Shown one piece after another: positions 1-19,876 of a stretch of DNA of 64,000 nucleotides. The notes under the pieces were generated by a model that saw only the letters and a program-made list of their open reading frames with translations, did no database searches and was not told the origin of the DNA. The position numbers and the translations under genes were made by a program. Source of the stretch: Galaxea fascicularis (taxonomy: Eukaryota; Cnidaria; Anthozoa; Scleractinia; Euphylliidae); contig OX419337.1 of NCBI GenBank assembly GCA_948470475.1, positions 862,501-926,500 of the forward strand, given 5' to 3'. Numbering within the stretch: position 1 is the stretch's first letter; each line of letters opens with the position of its first letter.

Positions 1-1136
1 TGTACTAATTTCTTGGAAATAAACAGAAACAAAAGTACTGCAAGTGGGGAAAGGAAATCAGTGTTTTTCAGTTAGGTGAACAGCTGTAGACACACTGTGT
101 GTCTTCCAAGTTTTTAATTTGAGCTTCACAAATCAGTTGGTGATACATCCAGGATTTAAAAGGTAAGGAACAAAGAAATGCTGAGGTGGATCTGGGGGGT
201 TGGGAACCCCCTAAATTAAAACACCTAACGTCAAAAACTTGTAAAAATATACAATAAATACAAGTAAATCTTAAATAACAAAGCTAATTCTCTGCTGTTC
301 AATGTAGCTAAAACGTTTTCTGATTAAAAAACAAATAAATATTTGAATACTTTGGTTTGCTCCAAATGTAGTTCTTTTAATTGTCTATTTCTCATGCTTC
401 TGCAAAGCATCGCACAAAAACGTTTACCTGTAGTATACTTTTCTCAAAATTTTATAACTGAAAATTTGATGTGAAGTACCTAACTTTTAATCTTTTTTGC
501 ACAGCTTTGTTATATTTTAATGCAAAAATAATGGCATTCTAACTTTAAAAAATGAGACATTAAAACACGCTGACTTTGCCCCAGAATGCCAGCATCGCAT
601 TTTTGAGGACTAAAAATTAAAAAATTTTCCAGGGAAGGATGCCCCAACACCTTTAATTAAACCGCCTTTCGTAAAAACCTGGATCCCCCCAGAAATGCAC
701 ACATTATAATGAACAAACAGCAATGTTTTAAATTATGATTGGTCAAATTTGCTAATACCAGTTAATATTTTCAAAAACATGAAGTCAGTGACACTTCTCC
801 GCCCTTAGTTTTACTGCAAAACATTCTCTTGACTCCTTCGTTTTGAGTTAAAAGCTGCATATGGCAAGCATTTTGAAGCTGTCAATGCAGTGTTAAAACC
901 TTAAATATCTCATGAACACCAAACAATGGGACTGTTTCCATAAAAAGTCAGACTAAAGAAAGTTGAATAATTTTGCAATACGTGGCAGGTCACATCAAAA
1001 TTCCACATGTCATTCTGTGTTTAAAGAGGTGATTTATTTTTACATCCTGTGTTTACACAAAGTGAATGGTGTGCAGGACCTCTACATTGTTGAGTCACAC
1101 TGCAGACTAAAGGCCTTGTTGCAGAATGGTACTTAC

Positions 1137-8300
<7,164 letters not shown>

Positions 8301-8404
8301 CTTTGCGATGTAAATCAAATTTCCAGGTTACCCCCAGTCTCTCTCGTGTCTTTCTATCTGGCTCTCCCCAGGCCCTTTTCTTTCTCTTTACGGCCGAAAC
8401 AAAA
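8301..8404. promoter_or_regulatory. Head-to-head (bidirectional) promoter of PSS and RPL11, with 5'TOP start
   Basis: Only 104 bp separate the divergent start codons of PSS (8300) and RPL11 (8405). On the RPL11 side a pyrimidine tract beginning about 8373 (cccttttctttctcttta) matches the terminal oligopyrimidine start used by ribosomal protein mRNAs, so transcription probably begins at a C near 8375. No TATA box is seen. Sharing of one promoter is inferred from the spacing. Confidence 0.7.
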
Positions 8405-11400
8405 ATGGCGGTGAGTGCCTCTTGTGGTTGTTCGAAAACCAATCCGTTTCCATCGCCCTTATTTTCCTCGCATTGTAAATAAAGTTATTGCAGAGGAATT
8501 TTTCAGTCACATATCGTTCCTCATATTCAAACTGGAGTTTCTTTTTCTCTATATTTTCCAACATTTGAGAGATATATAAATGGTAGCATCGATGAATTTC
8601 CTGCTGATGTTGACTGAGATAGAGTCTAGTAGGGTCCCATTGAAGAGCTCCGAGCGCCTTTGCTCATAAAATGGTGATGTGTTAACTTCACACTCTCATA
8701 ATTTTAATTTGTTGATATGTATAAAGAAACGGAGGGTTGCAGGATCACAGTAAATTAAAGCTAGCTAGTACAACTAACCTGCAGGATATACCCTGCCACT
8801 TATTATTATATTTGCATGTGAATAGCGTTTATATGTTATCTGTCTCGGTCTTTAAACGTCTCGATACAAGAAAAAAGATAAATTTTAAGAGATGGGAATT
8901 CTCAGTTCATAGGTAGTTTAAAAGAATCCATTATTACATGTAGGTTTTTCAGCCAGGAAAATTGAGTTAACAGCCAGGTATTTTCCCTGGCTTCCAGCCT
9001 TTATCTACATCCCAGTAGTGATCAGAAGTGGCAGGGTATTCTGTAGTTTCTCTGCCTCCACAAAACGGTTGTTTCCAAAGCTTACAATGCAGCAAGATTT
9101 CTGCACACAGCCCCATACATTTGTTATGCAAATATTTTGTGACTCAAAATTCATTTTTGGACCAGGGTTAGTATTACAGTGATGCGTGTGTAATTAATGT
9201 ATGGGGCTGTGTTACAATGCCATTTAATTTGGACTCCAGGCCCAGCTAAAATCCAACCCTATGAGGAGTTTGCAAATCAGGAAGTTGTGCCTAAACATTT
9301 GTGTTGGTGAGAGTGGCGACAGACTGACCAGGGCTGCGAAGGTACTGGAACAGCTGACAGGGCAACAGCCGGTGTTTTCAAAAGGTAAAGGTGGAAGACT
9401 TATGAAGAAATGTTTTGACATAAACCCAATGTCTTTGTCAGTCGAATGTTGGATCAAACCATTGGTCACGTGATGGTCATAAATCATGTGACCAATCGTG
9501 TGGCCATTTTGCTCTGAGTATGAATACTTTTTTCTTCATAGTAATGTTACCAGAGCAGGAGAGAATTCTTTTGTTAGGCCAAAGATTTGTTATATGGCCC
9601 AGACCAGGAAAAAAGTATGAAGAAGAAACTGTTTCAAGATCAGGACAAAAATCAGGAAATTTAGCCTACAAGAGCTGATAAGAGTTAAAGGTCTCAGCCT
9701 GGGCGGGCTTTTGAAAATTCTGTCAATTTTTGTTCATTCTAATAAGTGGTTGGCTACGTAATTTCTATGTCTAGGTCTTGGTCTCAATACTAATAAAGGA
9801 TTCAAACATTGTCTTTCCTTCAGCCCACTACACAGTGAGGTCATTTGGAATTCGTAGGAATGAGAAAATTGCGGTTCATTGTACTGTACGGGGACCTAAG
9901 GCTGAGGAAATCTTGGAGAAGGGTTTGAAAGTACGAGAGTATGAATTGAACAGAGCAAATTTTTCTGCTACAGGTTTGTCATATATAATAAAATTATTTA
10001 TCATATCTCTCAGTTGGTATGCACACTGTGATTGGTCAATTTTGTGGGCTGTATTCTTCTGCATGGCCCACTAAATTTTAAAGTTTCCTTTCCCGCACAA
10101 TCGATTAACCACGGAGATATAATAAAGATCTTACTAACCAGTTGGTTTCTTGGTCCATACTGTAAGTCACGGAATTAATGAGAAACTAGAGAAATCAAAG
10201 TTTGCTGTGAAACCCAGCATTTTCAAAAGGCTTTTTAGGGGAGAGTTCCCTTAAAACTTGCTCCCTTTAACATATCCAATACAGTATGTAGGATTGATTA
10301 TGTAAACTAGTATTGTTACATAGCTGGTGTTTTTCCTGCTACAGCGTGCTCATTCATTGGCTAGTTCATGGTCACATGACATCTAACAAAATGAAACTGT
10401 TTACTGCCAAATGCCATGAGCGGGCAAAATTGCGAAAACTATGACGTCAAACTGGAAACAGTTCACTGTTACCTGCAAAATGTTGACCGCTGTTGCACGT
10501 GATCAGAGCGTGCAATTGAAGGTGGCCTGATGTTGTTGCTGGAATCTCAGCACTTTTTTCAAAATTTGCTTTAGTTTTTGTTTTCCACTGGTTTGATCCA
10601 TTTGTTTTACTATGTAACAAATCCCTTGGGGAACAGTGAATTTTGTTTCCTTTGAAACTCAATCTTTCCCTTGGCAGACATTTGAGATTTTTCAGGAAAC
10701 AAAATTTACCGTTCCCCTTGGGACCAGTCATTAACTGTTAATTGCTTACTGTCTGCAAATTCATGTTTTGTATCTCTTTGATGTTCAGGTAATTTTGGAT
10801 TTGGAATTCAAGAGCACATTGATCTTGGAATCAAGTATGACCCAACAATTGGCATTTATGGCATGGACTTCTATGTAGTGCTTGGACGTCCGGGTTTCAA
10901 TGTAGCCAAGAGAAGAAGAGCAAAGGCCCATGTTGGTGCCCCTCACCGGATCAGCAAGGAAGAGTCCATGAAATGGTTCCAACAGAAGGTAAGGCTCAAA
11001 ATTTGGATCCTCATTTGAGGTTGGGTACCGCATCGGCATAATACAGAGGTATTTTTGTGCAGTTTGTGAGGTTGAAGGAAAAGCAGATCTTACAAAGTGG
11101 TCTTAGAATCTAAAAGAAAACTGTTCATAACCTTGTATTTTTCAGAGGAAATTAAGCAACAAAAACCGCGAAAAAGCTTTAAAATGTGAGACGATGTATG
11201 ACATTGTTATTTCTTTTTTTTTTTTGCAAACGGAAGCTCGTTATCTGTGTCTCTGCAAAGTGTGTAGTTACCTCCACTTTTTTTTAGATTGCAGTAGTTC
11301 TTGCCAAGATATGCTTTCCCACAGTTATAAACTGTTCAAAAATACTTTTGTATTAGGAAGCCGGTTTGTATTAGAAAAAATAGTTTCTCCGTCAGTGCTG

Positions 11401-11538
11401 AGATGCACAGGATTATTCCAGCATATTTTTTTCATTTTTTTGTGTTGCAGGAATTTCTCCATTGATTTAATGTTGTTGTTGTTGTTGTTTTTTTTTCAGT
11501 ATGATGGGATCCTTCTAAATCCAAAGAAGAAATCCTGA
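8405..11538 (+). CDS. RPL11: 60S ribosomal protein L11 (uL5)
   Basis: Component of the large cytosolic ribosomal subunit; it binds 5S rRNA in the central protuberance. Five exons: 8405-8410 (only ATG GCG), 9240-9384, 9824-9973, 10789-10988, 11500-11538. Joined length is 540 nt, i.e. 179 residues plus stop, against 178 in human. Nearly invariant family blocks are present: [126 protein letters not shown]. The first intron falling right after ATG GCG, next to a TOP leader, is typical of ribosomal protein genes. A polyadenylation signal lies 8 bp after the stop. Introns 2-4 were scanned for a hosted snoRNA; no convincing C/D or H/ACA boxes were found. Confidence 0.98.
9997..10146. repeat. Dispersed repeat copy in RPL11 intron 3
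   Basis: About 145 bp similar to 20663-20808: atatctctcagtt, ctgtgattggtca, tggcccactaaattt and gatataata blocks in the same order. Confidence 0.7.
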
Positions 11539-11545
11539 TTTGTTC

Positions 11546-11551
11546 AATAAA
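11546..11551 (+). terminator. RPL11 polyadenylation signal AATAAA
   Basis: A canonical AATAAA hexamer starts 8 nt after the RPL11 stop codon, giving a very short 3' UTR as is usual for ribosomal protein mRNAs. Confidence 0.8.
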
Positions 11552-11846
11552 CCAACAAACTTAAGACACAACGTCCCTAGTGGTTAATGGTCATATTGTT
11601 TATAGTGGTAAGACATTTGCGCCTCAAACCCAGTCTCCTTCGCAGCCATCGTTTGGGCTCGGCACACAGGGGACGGAGCGTTGCATGACGAGACTACCCC
11701 AAACCAGACGGTTTTATGCTTGGGCTCTTTCTCCGCAGATTCCCCTCAACTTGTCATGCTCATTTTTGTCGGTGTTCTTCATTGAGCAAACTTTTATGGC
11801 TTTGGTGTTCGTGTTTGAGACCAAAATGTGATCCAATTAGGCTATA

Positions 11847-12160
11847 GACCTTGTCACGGTTTCAGACGCCATCTTGATGGGGAGGAAAGTGCTTCGGAAA
11901 TAAGAGTGAACTTTCCCGTGCGTCTGCGGGACAAATGTATGAGAAATTAAAAATCCCACCGGGCGAATTTAAGAGCAGTTAGGAACCTCATATTTTCACA
12001 TTAAAATCCTTTGGCTAGTGACTTCAGTTTCTAGTTCATACATTTTTCTACATTCAAGGCTTTTACAAGTTATTTGACATCGGAGTTCCCATAATAAACA
12101 CTGTTATTTCCGAAGCGTTTGCCTACCCGTCAAGATGGCGTCGGAAACCGTGACAAGGTT
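11847..12160. mobile_element. MITE with ~30-bp inverted ends, TA flanks
   Basis: The left end GACCTTGTCACGGTTTCAGA and right end (reverse complement AACCTTGTCACGGTTTCCGA) match over about 30 bp and continue with GCCATCTTGA. TA dinucleotides flank both sides, suggesting a Tc1/mariner-type insertion. Confidence 0.7.
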
Positions 12161-12711
12161 TATTAATACTCGGCTTCCACTTATTTCCATCTCTTAAACT
12201 GACATTTTGAGCCCACGGTGGAGTGAGCACTCATACCAAACCATGTTGTAACTGCCCAGCGGTATATCTTCGAAGTCATTTTGAGAGATGAAACAAGTGC
12301 TAGCCTTAATACTCGCACTCAACAACTCAAAAAAGTCAAAAATCCTGGGCAAGTGGCCTTAATTCTGATTAACTTTATTTCTCAACCGTTGCAAACTATA
12401 CAAGTATCTTCACCTTTGTTTTTCTATTTTAATACTTCTTTAGCACACTGGGGTTTGTACACGCGTGAAAAAAATGTTTAACACACTTTTTTTTATCTTA
12501 TCTGGTTACCATGAAAAATCACTGAAAATGGGGATAAATTCGGGAAAAACGTAAAGGAAATTTTGAAGTCCTGACGCTTACGCTTCACAATATGTATATG
12601 TTACGCGATTCTTCATGAAGTTGCGTTTCCTACTGATGGTTTAAATCGCACATGTTCCTTTTGTACAGGCGATGCGATAGCTAAGTGCTCTGAGAATCAA
12701 AGCCGAAAGCA

Positions 12712-12879
12712 ATGGCGACTGTTGTAAAGAAAATTACCTCGTTGGGTTGCTCCTTATTTCTCGCTTTTAGCTTCGGCATGGCCTGCCCTGTGCGTGTGAA
12801 CAACGTGATTTTTTTTTCGAAAGTGTTGCCTTTGCCAGCAATATATATCTATGTCGAAACCTCAACCTCAAAGACTTGA
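12712..12879 (+). CDS. Small 55-residue ORF with signal-peptide-like N terminus, unrecognised
   Basis: An ATG in fair context (aagcaATGGCG) opens a 55-codon ORF: MATVVKKITSLGCSLFLAF, then SFGMAC. A basic n-region followed by a hydrophobic core and a small-residue stretch looks like a signal peptide or signal anchor. A possible splice acceptor (ttttgtacag) lies 43 bp upstream, and possible donors (gtgcgt, gtgaac) lie at codons 27-29, so it may be only a first coding exon. No family is recognised. A chance ORF remains possible. Confidence 0.25.
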   Translation: MATVVKKITSLGCSLFLAFSFGMACPVRVNNVIFFSKVLPLPAIYIYVETSTSKT

Positions 12880-13697
12880 AGGCAGCTTCAGTGAAATTGA
12901 TGGATAACAGTCGTTTTCTTTTACCAAACAAAAGATGTCAGAACTTTACCAAAACGTGAAGCTACCAATAAAATTGGCCGAGAAAAACGCGCAACATTTT
13001 CTTTCAACTTGCCGCGCGAGGTTATTGCAAGTTGCATAGCGTATTGCGCGCATCACCACCTCAGAACTCGACGCATTTACATTTTACAGAAGATGGACAT
13101 CGTTTCTACTTCTTGCAATATGTAAATCGACGGGGGATGACAACTCTAAGAAGGCCTGTTTCGGGAGAAAAGCAAAATTCTTCCGGGAATCTGGAGACTC
13201 GGGAGTTTTCTGGGAAATATGAAATTGTCCTGGGATATTGTAGGAAAGTTGTTTGAAGTTTGAAGTGTTTTTACACATAGTGTTGCTCAAACAACGTTTG
13301 TTGGAGTTGTCACACCCCGTTGATTCGGTTGCCCAGAAAGGTGCTAATACGGACTAATATGCAAATGATGTAACCTTGCAACTAAGTAAAACCGTTGCCC
13401 GGTTAAGTTAACCTACGATTTAACTATGCAGAGCTCATCGATCCCTAGTTTCCTTGCTAAATTTTTAAACCTACTCATAACCCATACGTATCGCCCATAT
13501 TACGCGTTAAAATTTACATATATATTTTCTTTCACATCAGATTCTTAAGAGAAAAAGCTGCTTTGAACGTAAGAGAAACACTTCCTTTTAACGCAAGCCA
13601 CGATTTTCTTTATAAAGTCGACCTGTATGAGTGAAAAGGTAAATCCTCACCCTCCGCTACGTCTTAAATCCTATAACCACAGTCCACTGACTTCAGT

Positions 13698-14814
13698 TTA
13701 GGCTTTCTCAGGCTGTGCCTGGCTTTCTTTGCCATTCAGTTCATTTAAAAAAGGCTGAAGAGCTTTCTTGCTTCCTTTGGATGTCCCCAGGTAAGACAAG
13801 ATGGCCTTCTTGACGTGAAATCGTGACTGCTCAGGCAAGGCCTTTAGCTCTGTCAGATTCATTCGATTCCAGTCATTCAGAGTCCTTGAGTGGTCCTCCT
13901 CCATCCTCTTTTGTGCTTTGGTCTCTCTGAGACGTTGAACGTCTTTCCTGATGAAACAAAATGTAACTGTAATTTGTTTTACCCAAGGAACACCAAAGAG
14001 CTTCAGAGAACTCGTTCAAACGCGTCCGCGTTTTCAAGATCGAATTGTAATTAAGAAATGATTTTTTTTAGGAGAGAAGGAAACCTAAGTACCCGGAGAA
14101 AAACCTCTCGTAGTAGACAATAGAACGAAAATAAATCAGCCCATAAATGGCGTCGACTCTGGGAATCAAACCCGGGCCACGGAACACAAAAGCCAAGACA
14201 GTAGTCCCTTTGAGCCGTGAGCTATCTTTAGTGCAATAGCTTCCTTTATTGCCGTACTGTTCAGCGGCGTTTTGCTACCCACTGTCTCTATGACCAAGTA
14301 TTACAATCACTGTGTTGTATTCAATGGGTCCCAGCGAAAACTACTAGGGGTATTAAATAGCAATTCTCTTTTGTTGTCTTAGAGCGGTTAGCAATTGAGT
14401 GACGAAAGTAATTCGAGTTTGTTTCGGTTTTTACTTCGCTCTATGATTGGTTGACAAACTCGCGCCACCTTCTCAGCCAATGAGAAGCAAAACCAAAGCC
14501 AATTGCAGGTTACACGCGCGCATTTTCCCGCGTTTGGCGCCGGTTGCATGTAATTACTTCAAATTCTGATTGGTTCACTGAGCTGTCTTCGTCTCTTGTG
14601 ATTGGTCAGGGTAATTGCTTTGGTTTTGGTTTTTACATCACTCAGTTGAAAGCCACTCTATTCTTCGTTCGGCAGCAATCCCAAGGGTCATATTAGTCAT
14701 ATGGATCACTCAGGTCTACCCCATCGGACTAAGATTCAAATGAGGGACATACGAAAGAACGTTTCAGATCAACATCACTTCGTGGGAGGGGAAATGGGCG
14801 GATCTTTAGGCCCG

Positions 14815-14854
<40 letters not shown>

Positions 14855-17800
14855 ATTAGGTTCGACTTTGGAGCGACACTGGCGCGATAGCTGATTCAGA
14901 CGGCGTACCGTGTGTCGAACCTAACATGTATTTTACATACGGAACTGAGAAGGCATAATACATTTGTACATTAATGCATTTGGTTCGGCACATGAAAATA
15001 GCGCCTATGAATCAGTTGCCGCTCCAGGGTCAAATAATGCGGTAGACCTTTTGTCGAACTTAACAAGGTTGCCGCACCCAATGAAAACTGCTGTAGCGAA
15101 CTGGTTCAGACGCCGCTCTTTTGCCGGACTTAATTCATCAGTTAGATTCGGCACATGAGTGGGGCTGGCGGTGTCTGAACCGGGCCTTAGTGTCGCATGA
15201 ACGAAGAATGCGATATTTTCAAAGGTGTTGACATCATTTCTCACCTGAATGGCTGGACATGAGAGTAGTTCATGTTAAAGTGCTGGTATTGTTTTTGCTC
15301 GAATCTGGGATAAGCTACTTTTGGAATTGGAGGAAGTCTTGTGCTACCTTGGCTGCTGCCTTTTCCAGATATATTCTTGGTCCTAAGCAAAGGACACAAA
15401 TACTTTAAACTTGATTTCATCTCATACTCAGTTAAGAGAAGCGAAAAGTTCTAAAAAATCGCAGTGTTACGCTAAAAAATCAAGTTGTCACCAGTTGTGA
15501 CTCCTTGAATGAAGACGGTGTCGACTGGTTTAACTTCCTTATCTGTCCAGAATTGAATTGTTAATAACTCTTTGTTATTACTATTAAACGTGAACAACAT
15601 GTATTTAAATAAAATGAAATAAGTTATAGAAAGTGCGACCCTCAATATCGGACGTTTAAAAAACTTCTACAATTAGAAAAAATCAATTACGATTAAAATG
15701 GATATTTTAGTTTGAAACTGCAAGTGCGGGCGACATGTTTCTCTTTACAATGCATTTCGGCAGTATTCTTATCGAGTGTGCTCAGTTCCCATGATTCGCT
15801 TGGATTAACACAGTTATAAGTTGACATTCTGATTGCTGTCTCTTGAGTGTCTCAGATGTCTAGTCTTGTTGTTGTTTCTATAGGTTTAAGTATAAATCTA
15901 CTAGCGTTCTATCACGAATGCCGGTCTCTGATTGGCTATCCTACTCGCTATCTACTCTGTGATAAATAGTGAGTAGCGTTTGTCAACAAAATCGCGGCCG
16001 CTTCTTCGCGTTTTCAAAGTGTCTGCGGGGAGAATTTAGATAATTTACTTGTTTAGTTTTGAATGACTAGTAGATTTACATTAAAACAATGAGATTATTC
16101 GCTCTCGATTTCTATGCGCGATACTCTGATTCGGGCTGCGCCCTCATCAGCTATTACGCGATAGAAATCTCGAGCTCATAATCTAATTGTTAAATATACA
16201 TACCAAATATGGGGCTTGTAAAATCCGCGAGGTATCACGGAGTCATACATTGGACCTGGAAAACTGCAAACCATTTACAAAACAGGCCATTATTAGGGTG
16301 AAATCACTAAAGAAAACCTTGCTGAACACCAGCTGAACTATCATACCCCAAGCTAGTTTGATCTGAGTTCAGTAGCGCACTGTACTGGTATCGCGTCACG
16401 GCACTGGTATCGCAGAGGTCGAATGGCCTGCCTTCAAGCCTGATTTTGTGAGGCTTTCCGTATTACAACTACTCAAAATGTTCATCCTTGTATTGTTTAA
16501 ACAAAACGATAGGAAAAAAAGTTTATGGAATTGTGAACTTACTGATCCATTCGCCACGACTCATCTGGATCTGGAAGAAAGAAAAATGGATGTTGTTTCA
16601 GTTTCGTGGATTTAATTTCAGTAACTGGCTGTTTATTCTGTGATTGTGATGTTAAGGACGTTAAATATCGTTATAATTTGCAAACAGCATGGCGATCTAT
16701 CTTCCATACTACCTGCCAACAGCACAGCTTTTTGTTTCAAACGAATTTTTATTAACTTCTTTTTGCAAAAAAAAAAATGAAAATCTTGTTCACAAAACCA
16801 ATACGTTACGTTGCCGGCGTGCTGTTTTGGTGCAGGGAATTCGTGTTTGTTGGTAAAACAAAAAGGCACACCAAGATTCAAATCGGGCTTGTTCATCCTC
16901 TGCCGATAACCCATTTATGTAATGTTTAAAAACCGAGCAGCAGTGTTTTATCGGGTTTAAAAACACAAGGCGTAGCCGAGAGTTTTTATACCCAATAAGA
17001 CACGTTTGCGAGTTTTTTGAACAGCTTCAAAAACTTTTGTGGTAGATCTATTCATTTGCAGAATAATCGTTGGATTTATTATCATTTTTCCGGATAGAGT
17101 CGGCTGTAAAATTTAGTCGGGTCTATATCAGATATAAAGACAGTCATTAAACATTAATTTCCTGTGTATTTCCTTTATGAATTACTGATGAGTTTTTGAA
17201 TGATGAATGAGGGGAACGTCTAAGTGTTTACTTTCAGTTTTATACTCAGCATCTGATTTAACCTAAATATGCTAAAACAGCGGCTTTAAAAAGCTCTTAC
17301 CTACAAGCCTGAGGGTCACGGCTCTTGTGCCCCATCCTGGTCGAGGAACATAATCGACCTGAGAATGGCAGAAATGCAAAAATGACAGTCAATCCCATGC
17401 AGATAAACTAAACATGAAAAAGAGGTGTCTTTTTCTGCCTCAAGGGTGAAAGCAAACTCCACATGAAAATTCCATTTACTTATTCATAGATTCGACTGAA
17501 TTGTTTGTTTTCTTCGCCTCTGTTATCACTTTTTATCATCGCAATCGGTAATTACGTTTGAACATATCAACACGGAAGTTCAGAACTAACCTGGTCATTT
17601 ATCATATAATCCACAACGTACTTGTTGTAGTAAGGAGACAAGTCATTAAATATATCTGGAGTATATGGCTTCCTAAATAAAAAGAACAACGACCAATCTT
17701 TAATGCGCCGTTAACACATTTTAAAGTATATAAATCATAAAATCTTACCGTTGCTTTTCAGGTTTTGTTCGTGAACGACGAACAACGCGCTGAAGTTAGG

Positions 17801-19876
17801 CATGAGACCAAATGAGAGCTATCGAGTTGCCCCTTTCCTGCGAGTATGACTGTGTATTGCCTAAGGTGGTACTAGCGTTTGACAGAGCCATGGATGAAGC
17901 ATTAAGGCCTGATTTCAACATACATACTCTCCTCAGTGTACAACTTATATTTCTTAAGGTACAAGTTAAGGCAATTTGTTTATTAAACATGAAGTGACAA
18001 CTTTCATATTTTTCCAGCGCAGTTTCAACTGGCACGGCACTTAGTAGCACCAACTGACCCCGTTCATTTTTTCAAGTAGTGATGATTAGAAGCTGATATG
18101 TTTTAGAGCAATGTCATCCAGAAAGGTCCTGGGAACGAAGTTGATTTTAGGGTGAAATGAAAGCTAATTACGCAATAAATCCCCGTGTTTAGAACGGGTG
18201 AATGCATCACAAGGCAGATTAACTTTTGCAGCTGTTGTTTAATCCTTAAGTTTTGAGATTTGAAATAAACGCATTCTGTTTTAGAACTTGTGACTAAACA
18301 CACTCCGAAATTCTGAAATGTTGTTGAGATGATTGTACTTACAGAACGTCTGGTTTGCTCACAATTGTACTGTTGTCAACCATCTCTTTCCTTACGCGGT
18401 GTAATTCACACAGTATCTGAGATCGCCTCTGCTTTCCTTTATCGCGAGGGGACTGGTGCTCAGTGTCTGTTTCTTCCCCAGTTTCTACAAAGGAATGTTA
18501 TGGAAAGTTTCAAGCATTAGTTTCATTGCGGGTACAAATAAGAAATAACAATAGGAAACAAAAGTAATGTTTTGTTTGACTGCAAAACTGTTGCAAGTAA
18601 AAGTATATAAAAGAAGAAGCAAATATGTCAACTGGCCCAATTTCCCACCAGGGGAAAAGGACATTAACGAAATAAGTAAACCAAAAAACTATTTCATTAC
18701 AAAAAACATTGCGCATGCCGCTTTGGTGTTTCTTACAGTCGCTCAATTCTTTCTGCAGAGCAATTTTGAGAAGCAATACTTTTCAGATGCGGAGATGCCA
18801 CCAGTTGAAGACCACAATGAGGAAATTTCAGATTTTTCACTTGAGGTCACAGCCTATTGAAACTTCCGTTCCCCTTGTTGTGCCTTGCCTTGTTGTCACT
18901 CAACAAAGTTGCTTAACTAGAATGAAAAGTTTCAATTTTCCTTCCTACTTAAGATGTAAAAATTTCGCAGTTCTTGCATGCGTTCTGAGTCAGTTCTACT
19001 GAGATTTTCCTTCTTGGTCTATACCGCCGTTATTTTTTTCTACCAGAGGTTTACAAAAAAGATTTACACGATAATTTTCAAGGTTGACCGTTTGATTTCC
19101 GAAAAAAATGTCAGAGAGGTGCTTATGCGAACAGAATTTTCATAGCCTTATGCAAAGCCGACAGCTACGTATCACGGCTAGCTTTATTTTGAAGTCATTT
19201 CGGTTTTACGACAAGAAAACCAGTTGCCAATACGTTTTGTTGTCAGTTTATCTCGGTATTAAGGGTTTGATGCTGAGCCGAAGCAGTATTGTTTGTTCAC
19301 TTTTTCAGTCCATTCGGCCTTAAACCGACAAAGACAGTTTCGCTCATGACGGTAAGTTTAGTTGTTGCTCTTAAAAATGATGTCGGTCTTTTGCCTTTAA
19401 TTGGGGGTGTGATTGAACTATTGCTTCTTGAACGGTGGGAGCACAATTAGCTGGCTTTATATATCAACGAGGACGGCCACGGCATCGAGAACGCCACACA
19501 ACAATAGGTTTGATGAGTACGTTTTACACATTTCTACATTTTTTCCCGTCCTTTGCAAAACAGCAACGTGAAATGACCAAATTTTATGTTTACTCGGAGA
19601 GCCTGAGCTATGGCGGTATATTTTTCTTTCTTTATCCTTATAAACACGAAAAAGTAAGAAACACCAGAATATTGTTTTTTGTCGCTGCAGGCTCAAGTTC
19701 TCTAACTTGTGCAAGTCGAGATCATTCGCCTGCGGTTTACTAGCTCGGTGTGTTTGGTTTATCAAGTCCTTAGATGTAAACATTTGTCAATTACATATGT
19801 ACAGTGTTTATAGTCTTCGAAATTAAACTCTCATTACAATACCTTGTGGGTTGTTGTCTTTCACTTCGTCTGCCAT
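13698..19876 (-). CDS. Uncharacterised protein, tandem paralogue A (270 aa)
   Basis: Nine exons with GT-AG sites and consistent phases: 19843-19876, 18363-18484, 17749-17789, 17591-17672, 17301-17358, 16543-16570, 16204-16263, 15245-15382, 13698-13947 (813 nt with stop). Starts MADEVKDNNPQ. Blocks shared with paralogue B are TPDIFNDLSPYYNKY, PRPGWGTR, VDPDESWRMDHFP, GSTRLPPIP, and a C-terminal block DWNRMNLTELKALP...KKAILSYLGTSKGS. The protein is soluble, with no signal peptide or membrane span, and is rich in Pro, Tyr and basic residues. I do not recognise the family. Short Pro/Tyr-rich conserved patches are seen in some ciliary microtubule-associated proteins, but that is a guess. Exon 2 has two possible donors; gtgagc at 18357-18362 was chosen because it keeps phase with exon 3. 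The best evidence that it is real is the matching gene at 22943-28683. Confidence 0.8.
14062..14216 (-). mobile_element. tRNA-derived SINE fragment
   Basis: The minus strand carries a B-box-like GGGTTTGATTCCC and the GAGAGGTTTTTCTCCGGGTAC tail also found in the plus-strand copy at 25297-25470. Confidence 0.6.
14381..14657. mobile_element. hAT-like MITE, copy 1
   Basis: About 277 bp matching 42692-42962 throughout, including cattttcccgcg, ttggcgccggttgcatgtaa and gagctgtcttcgtctcttgt. Ends are AGAGCGGTTAGCAATTGAGTG and its diverged inverse. Confidence 0.8.
14809..15186. mobile_element. Harbinger-like MITE flanked by TTA
   Basis: Left end GGCCCGGTTCAGACGCCGC and right end GTGTCTGAACCGGGCC are inverted. 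TTA flanks both sides (14806-14808, 15187-15189). Further inverted CTCATGTGCCGAA blocks lie inside. Lies in an intron of paralogue A. Confidence 0.85.
16365..16470 (+). mobile_element. Degenerate tRNA-like SINE
   Basis: Shares the cactggtatcgcagaggtc and caagcctga...aggctt blocks with the SINE at 51250-51350. The degenerate copy lies in an intron of paralogue A. Confidence 0.45.
19467..19740. mobile_element. Partial copy of the 33340-34012 inverted-repeat family
   Basis: Shares the gagaacgccacacaacaata, gcaacgtgaaatgaccaaat and tttttctttctt blocks, in the same order, with the left arm at 33340. Confidence 0.65.

Larger units (their letters stand above)
11552..13697. other. Intergenic region between RPL11 and the unknown tandem family
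   Basis: Holds one inverted-repeat element (11847-12160) and the small ORF at 12712. ORFs at 11580-11831, 12281-12481 and 13032-13256 show no family features. Nothing else supportable was found. Confidence 0.5.
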
